Positions 7,027 through 10,082 of a stretch of 10,082 nucleotides of DNA are shown here, in pieces. Positions within the stretch are counted from its first letter, which is position 1, and every line of letters starts with the position of its first letter. Source of the stretch: Larix sibirica (lineage: Eukaryota > Streptophyta > Pinopsida > Pinales > Pinaceae); assembly GCA_004151065.3 (NCBI GenBank), contig NWUY0300041512.1:21889-31970 (forward strand). The letters are read 5' to 3'. The position numbers and the translations under genes were made by a program. The notes under the pieces are model-generated. The model saw nothing but the letters and a program-made list of their open reading frames with translations, had not been told where the DNA came from and did not search any database.

Positions 7027-7769
7027 TTTATACCCTTTGGTTCTCTTAGTTTGCACAATGATTAAAGCATAGATTACAACCTAATAGTTTGTCGAATTCT
7101 TTAAAAATGCATCTCAAATTTGTCTTTTCTCTTTCCAAACTCAATCTCATTTCTTGAGTTAATTATATTTTTGACCATTGACACCCTGCAATGTTGATAA
7201 ACTTCACTAAAAATTTGAATAATAAATGTGTTTAAAAAATCATCAACGTTATCACTTACAATTATAATGCGTATTGTAGTTACTATGAGTGAAATGCATA
7301 CCTTTATCTATGGAACCTCATAAGAGTAAACTAAACACCCCATATAAGAAGAAGAAAAATAAATCAGAATGCACATGGAACCAAAAGTGAAAGAAACTAA
7401 GAGGTCTATCCTTTTAGACACCTCCAATAACACAAGATTAAACAGCTACCTGCACTTAATAAAGTATACATCAACCTTATGCGTCCACATAGACATTGTT
7501 GGAGTGATTGTAATGTTTTCATTAATCAACATTCACACAGTTGTCTTTTTCAAGCTTTGTTTTGATCTTTTCTTATCTACATATTTCTTATGTTTATCAT
7601 AAAACAATTTTAAATATTTGTGCATATGCTTTACTATAATTTCCATTTTTTTCAAGTTACCACTTAGTCAATCATGCTTCCATCTTCTCCCATCTTATGG
7701 ATTTTTTTGGATTTTTTTAACAAAATGATGGTGAACATTGTTGTAAGAAAACTACGCTAGAGAGAGGTA

Positions 7770-8465
7770 GTATTCCTAAGTCCTCAATTGATTCATCCCA
7801 TGTAATCACTGCATTTCTTAGAGACATAATTTGACTCACGTGCATCTCCTAGAGCAAGTTGCAAAAGTTTTGAATTAAAGTTCAAATCATAATCTGACAC
7901 CATGAAGTGCCACGAGTAATATTTCCTTTAATGAAATGTGTTATCTTAGTTATTTGGTCCACTATTAGAATGGTAGAATGAAGTCCATTAATGTGTTCCC
8001 CGTTCAAAGAGAATATGTTAAGGTCTTTCAAGTTTTGTTCTGGTTTGGTTTCAACTAATGGTTTACCTAGATCTATTGTTACTCAAGGGCCCTAACCATA
8101 TTAGTCATAATATATTATTTTAATCTCTTTCAAAAATACATTTTCTTTATACTTTGATGTCTTAGTATTATGGATTTCCTAAATATAGAGCATCGTGGAC
8201 CTCATAAAGCACTAACTTTCTCATTTTTTCTCATTTGGTACACAAATTTGAGTCCTCGATTGTGTTATCTCATTTTTAGTTGAATGATATCCCTCATGCT
8301 TTATGATGTTATAATCCTTGGTTACGCCTTCCATACCTTTTCTCATGAGACTTCAACTTTCTATACTCATAGCACGATACTCTACCCTCCTACATGAATA
8401 CTCTTAATATAGTATTAATATGATCACATTTTCTAATCTACATTGATTCATGTTATTAGTACATT
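7770..8465 (-). pseudogene. Decayed Ty3/gypsy pol fragment (RNase H end to integrase core)
   Basis: Remnant of the pol polyprotein of a plant Ty3/gypsy LTR retrotransposon, whose integrase inserts the DNA copy into the host genome. On the minus strand, in order: CRRVEYRAMSIES (8395-8350, like the ..LSRRV..M..IS end of RNase H), TQICVPNE (about 8253-8230, family RICVP), VHDALYLGNP (8200-8171, family HD.PY.GHPG), TKPEQNLKDLNIF (about 8052-8014, family K.E...GLLQPLPIP), HSTILIVDQITKITHFIKGN (7980-7921, family DSI.VVVDKLTK.AHFIP with the first catalytic Asp) and MVSDYDLNF (7903-7877, family IVSDRDPKF with the second Asp). The catalytic Glu region is unreadable apart from a possible SIEDL near 7770. 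Several stops (for example TGA in the stretch just after IES) and frame changes are present. No LTRs were recognised. Confidence 0.8.
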
Positions 8466-8649
8466 GATACTATGTTTTTTGTTTTTGGCAAGGCAAAGGA
8501 AATAATTATTTTACTCTTTCTGGATTACAGTAGAGTATATATGTATTGTTGATTGTGAAAAGGGGTTTCTCTAATTAGAGCAAGCAATGTTTTTAAAACT
8601 AAATCGACTACATTTCTAAAGTATGAAAAAATGAAAGATCAAAACCATT
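8466..8649. other. Short unassigned segment before the second join
   Basis: The reverse transcriptase and upstream RNase H of the gypsy element should lie here and beyond on the minus strand, but only about 185 bases are available and none reads as a known motif. The fragment is cut off by decay or by the join at 8650. Confidence 0.4.
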
Positions 8650-8650
8650 N
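8650..8650. other. Single 'n' at the exact start of repeat copy B
   Basis: The base after this n is the first base of the 1432-bp copy of 3270-4701. A repeat that begins exactly at an undetermined base is the usual signature of a contig join rather than of a biological breakpoint. Confidence 0.65.
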
Positions 8651-8671
8651 CAAACATGATTTTTTAACTAG

Positions 8672-9441
8672 ATACCCTACAATCAATAAACCTGCAGTTG
8701 TATTCCAGTGGCTTAATCATGGTACAATAGATGTAGAATATATAGTCATATTAAATGCATATATGATAATGATAAGTCCCATTACACCTTGGGAATTCGG
8801 TTAAGAGCATGGACATCATGTTTCAACTCCTTATGAGTAATTACTCAAATTTTCTATTTATTGATATTGCACACACAACATACATGAGCATGCTTTCTAA
8901 CTAGTGGCCATTCATTCTATAGTGTAATAATGTGACTATTTAATATTTGTAAGTTAGTTTCTTAAGGCTTGAGTTTAGTTTTTCTTGAGTTATCAAACCC
9001 TACATCGATGTATGTTAATGTCATGCTAGATATCTCATTTGGTTGTGGTAATGAGCTTGCACGCTTTCTAACTAGTGGTATCAAGCATTCTATAGTTTAA
9101 TAATATGATTATATTTGTAAGTTAGCTTCTTAAGGTTTGAGTGTTGATTTGCTTGAGTGATCAAATTGTACACCAATGTATGCTAATGTCATGCTAGGCA
9201 TCTTATTGGCTATGATAACAACTTTGCACAAATTCACATATGGTATCAAGAAGCATGCAACAAGCTTGGTGGTGTTATTAGTATGCACATGGATTATCTT
9301 CGAACTATGGCATCTTTTTGGATTTATAAAACTGAAGAAGTTAGAGCTGACAAAGCACATTGGACAAATGAAATCACTGGATCTATTTATAGACACCGTT
9401 GGATTAGTGAAATGTATGGGTATTCTTTTGGTGCAGTTGAG
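8672..9441 (+). pseudogene. GT96-like exons 2 and 3, second copy
   Basis: Copies of the two galactosyltransferase-like exons at 8672-8836 and 9198-9441 with the same splice sites, the same in-frame TAA (8802-8804) and the same LNAYM in place of the DxD motif. The only change seen is T to G at 9281, which turns the conserved GGVIIMH into GGVISMH. Exon 1 is missing here because the copy begins after its position. The shared stop means the decay came before any real duplication. Confidence 0.83.
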
Positions 9442-9790
9442 GTACGTTGACTTCTATTGATGTTGGTTTTAATTATAGTAGCATAATTCGAGCACGAATA
9501 CAGATACGAATACGATTCGGTACGGAAATAATAAGTAACGTAAAAACCCAATACTAATAAAATACGGAAGTAGTCTCCTTGTATGAATAATAATTTTATT
9601 GAAATATGCATGGATATATCATAAATGTATATTTAAAATCATTAGTTTATTTCTAGAGATGTTATTTACAATCAAAATTATAATTTAAAAACAAAATATT
9701 AAATTTCAATGTAGTGGGAATCGAGAGTGTAAGAGATAACAACTAGTTAGTAATAATTATTTTTATAAGAAAGTATGAAATTGAATGTTA

Positions 9791-10082
9791 TTTTTTTTTT
9801 TGAGCGAAAAAAAGCGTATTATTTCTATTTATAGATATAAATCAGATAGTACAACGATGAGCTATATCAGCACTATTTATACAGAGTATCAAACTCCAAC
9901 AATATCAACTAGCTCAAGAAAAGATAAGTCCAAAATTTAACAGATAGCCAAAATATACTTAGCTGAGACAAAAAAACATATGCCTTTAGTCCTCAAAAAG
10001 GGAAAAAGTGACGTTAGAATCCATCCTAGAATCAATGAATTCCTCCCAGTAAAGGATTCCTTCCTCAGTCTCCATAGCCTCC
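9791..10082 (-). mobile_element. LINE copy 2, repeated 3' end (partial)
   Basis: The same 3' end as at 4410-4701, carried inside repeat copy B: poly-A tail (9801-9791, minus strand), 3' UTR, the stop at 9986-9988 and the last codons of the RNase H domain up to the Ala-Met-Glu after LADKLSKE. It is not an independent insertion, because flanking DNA is identical to copy A. Confidence 0.9.

Larger units (their letters stand above)
5451..7769. other. Long stretch without a recognisable gene
   Basis: AT-rich DNA with stops in all frames. Open frames at 5482-5673 (+), 6388-6570 (-) and 7369-7602 (+) show no motif I recognise and are of chance length for this base composition. I looked for the next GT96 exon (family LRH..IN..I(M/L)IYPGYVP) and did not see it. 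The part nearest 7769 may contain the worn C-terminus of the gypsy integrase or its LTR, but nothing readable remains. Confidence 0.45.
8651..10082. repeat. Long direct repeat, copy B (runs off the window)
   Basis: Matches 3270-4701 at an offset of 5381 with one difference seen (G at 9281, T at 3900). Its left edge is the n at 8650 and its right edge is the end of the window, inside the LINE RNase H coding region. Confidence 0.95.

Noticed and set aside
7369-7602. 77-aa open frame with a hydrophobic C-terminus
   Set aside because: The hydrophobicity follows from T-rich codons; no motif and no supporting context.
3270-10082. The 1432-bp direct repeats as LTRs of a retrotransposon
   Set aside because: The repeats contain spliced host-gene exons and part of a LINE, no TG...CA ends were seen, and no primer-binding site was visible. 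The only gypsy pol fossil lies 185 bases from copy B with no room for gag, protease and reverse transcriptase. The n at 8650 gives a simpler explanation.
1-10082. CRISPR array, tRNA, rRNA or a prokaryote-type defence or toxin system
   Set aside because: No regularly spaced identical repeats, no cloverleaf or rRNA signature, and no operon-like gene arrangement. All coding traces are eukaryotic exons or retroelements.

Overview
The window reads as a piece of a large, AT-rich plant nuclear genome. I found no bacterial-style gene, operon, tRNA, rRNA or CRISPR array. Everything recognisable is a eukaryotic exon remnant or a decayed retroelement. A gymnosperm such as a conifer is my best guess (inference), because old retroelement fossils sit in and between the exons of a broken gene. 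Two single lowercase 'n' bases (3259 and 8650) look like assembly joins.

Layout. (a) 1-859 holds nothing I can name. (b) 860-1613 is a 5'-truncated plant L1-type LINE on the + strand: an RNase H domain with a frameshift and a stop, a 3' UTR and a characteristic 3' end. (c) 1614-2611 is unassigned, with a few short protein-like frames. (d) 2612-4060 holds three + strand exons of a decayed gene that is not picked out by longest-ORF reading. They match the plant peptidyl-serine alpha-galactosyltransferase family (SERGT/SGT1, CAZy GT96). Splice sites and phases join up, but there is a TAA in exon 2, a TGA at the exon 1/2 junction, and the metal-binding DxD (family LDADM) reads LNAYM. The 361-nt intron before exon 3 contains a tandem duplication carrying an extra decayed copy of the exon 3 start. 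(e) 4061-5450 follows the exon 3 donor. It contains an inverted-repeat pair (4094-4110/5417-5433) enclosing a second LINE of the same family as (b), on the - strand, with a poly-A tail (4410-4420 as poly-T). (f) 5451-7769 has no gene, only minor repeats. (g) 7770-8465 is a heavily decayed Ty3/gypsy pol fragment on the - strand (end of RNase H, integrase zinc-finger region and catalytic core). (h) 8651-10082 is an almost exact copy of 3270-4701, starting directly after the second 'n'. I saw one difference in 1432 bases.

No genes here work together in a pathway. The window records a gene copy that lost function and collected retroelements, plus a recent or artefactual duplication. I did not find a new defence or mobile system. 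The most informative items are the hidden GT96 pseudogene, its duplicated intron/exon boundary, and the n-bounded 1.43-kb repeat.
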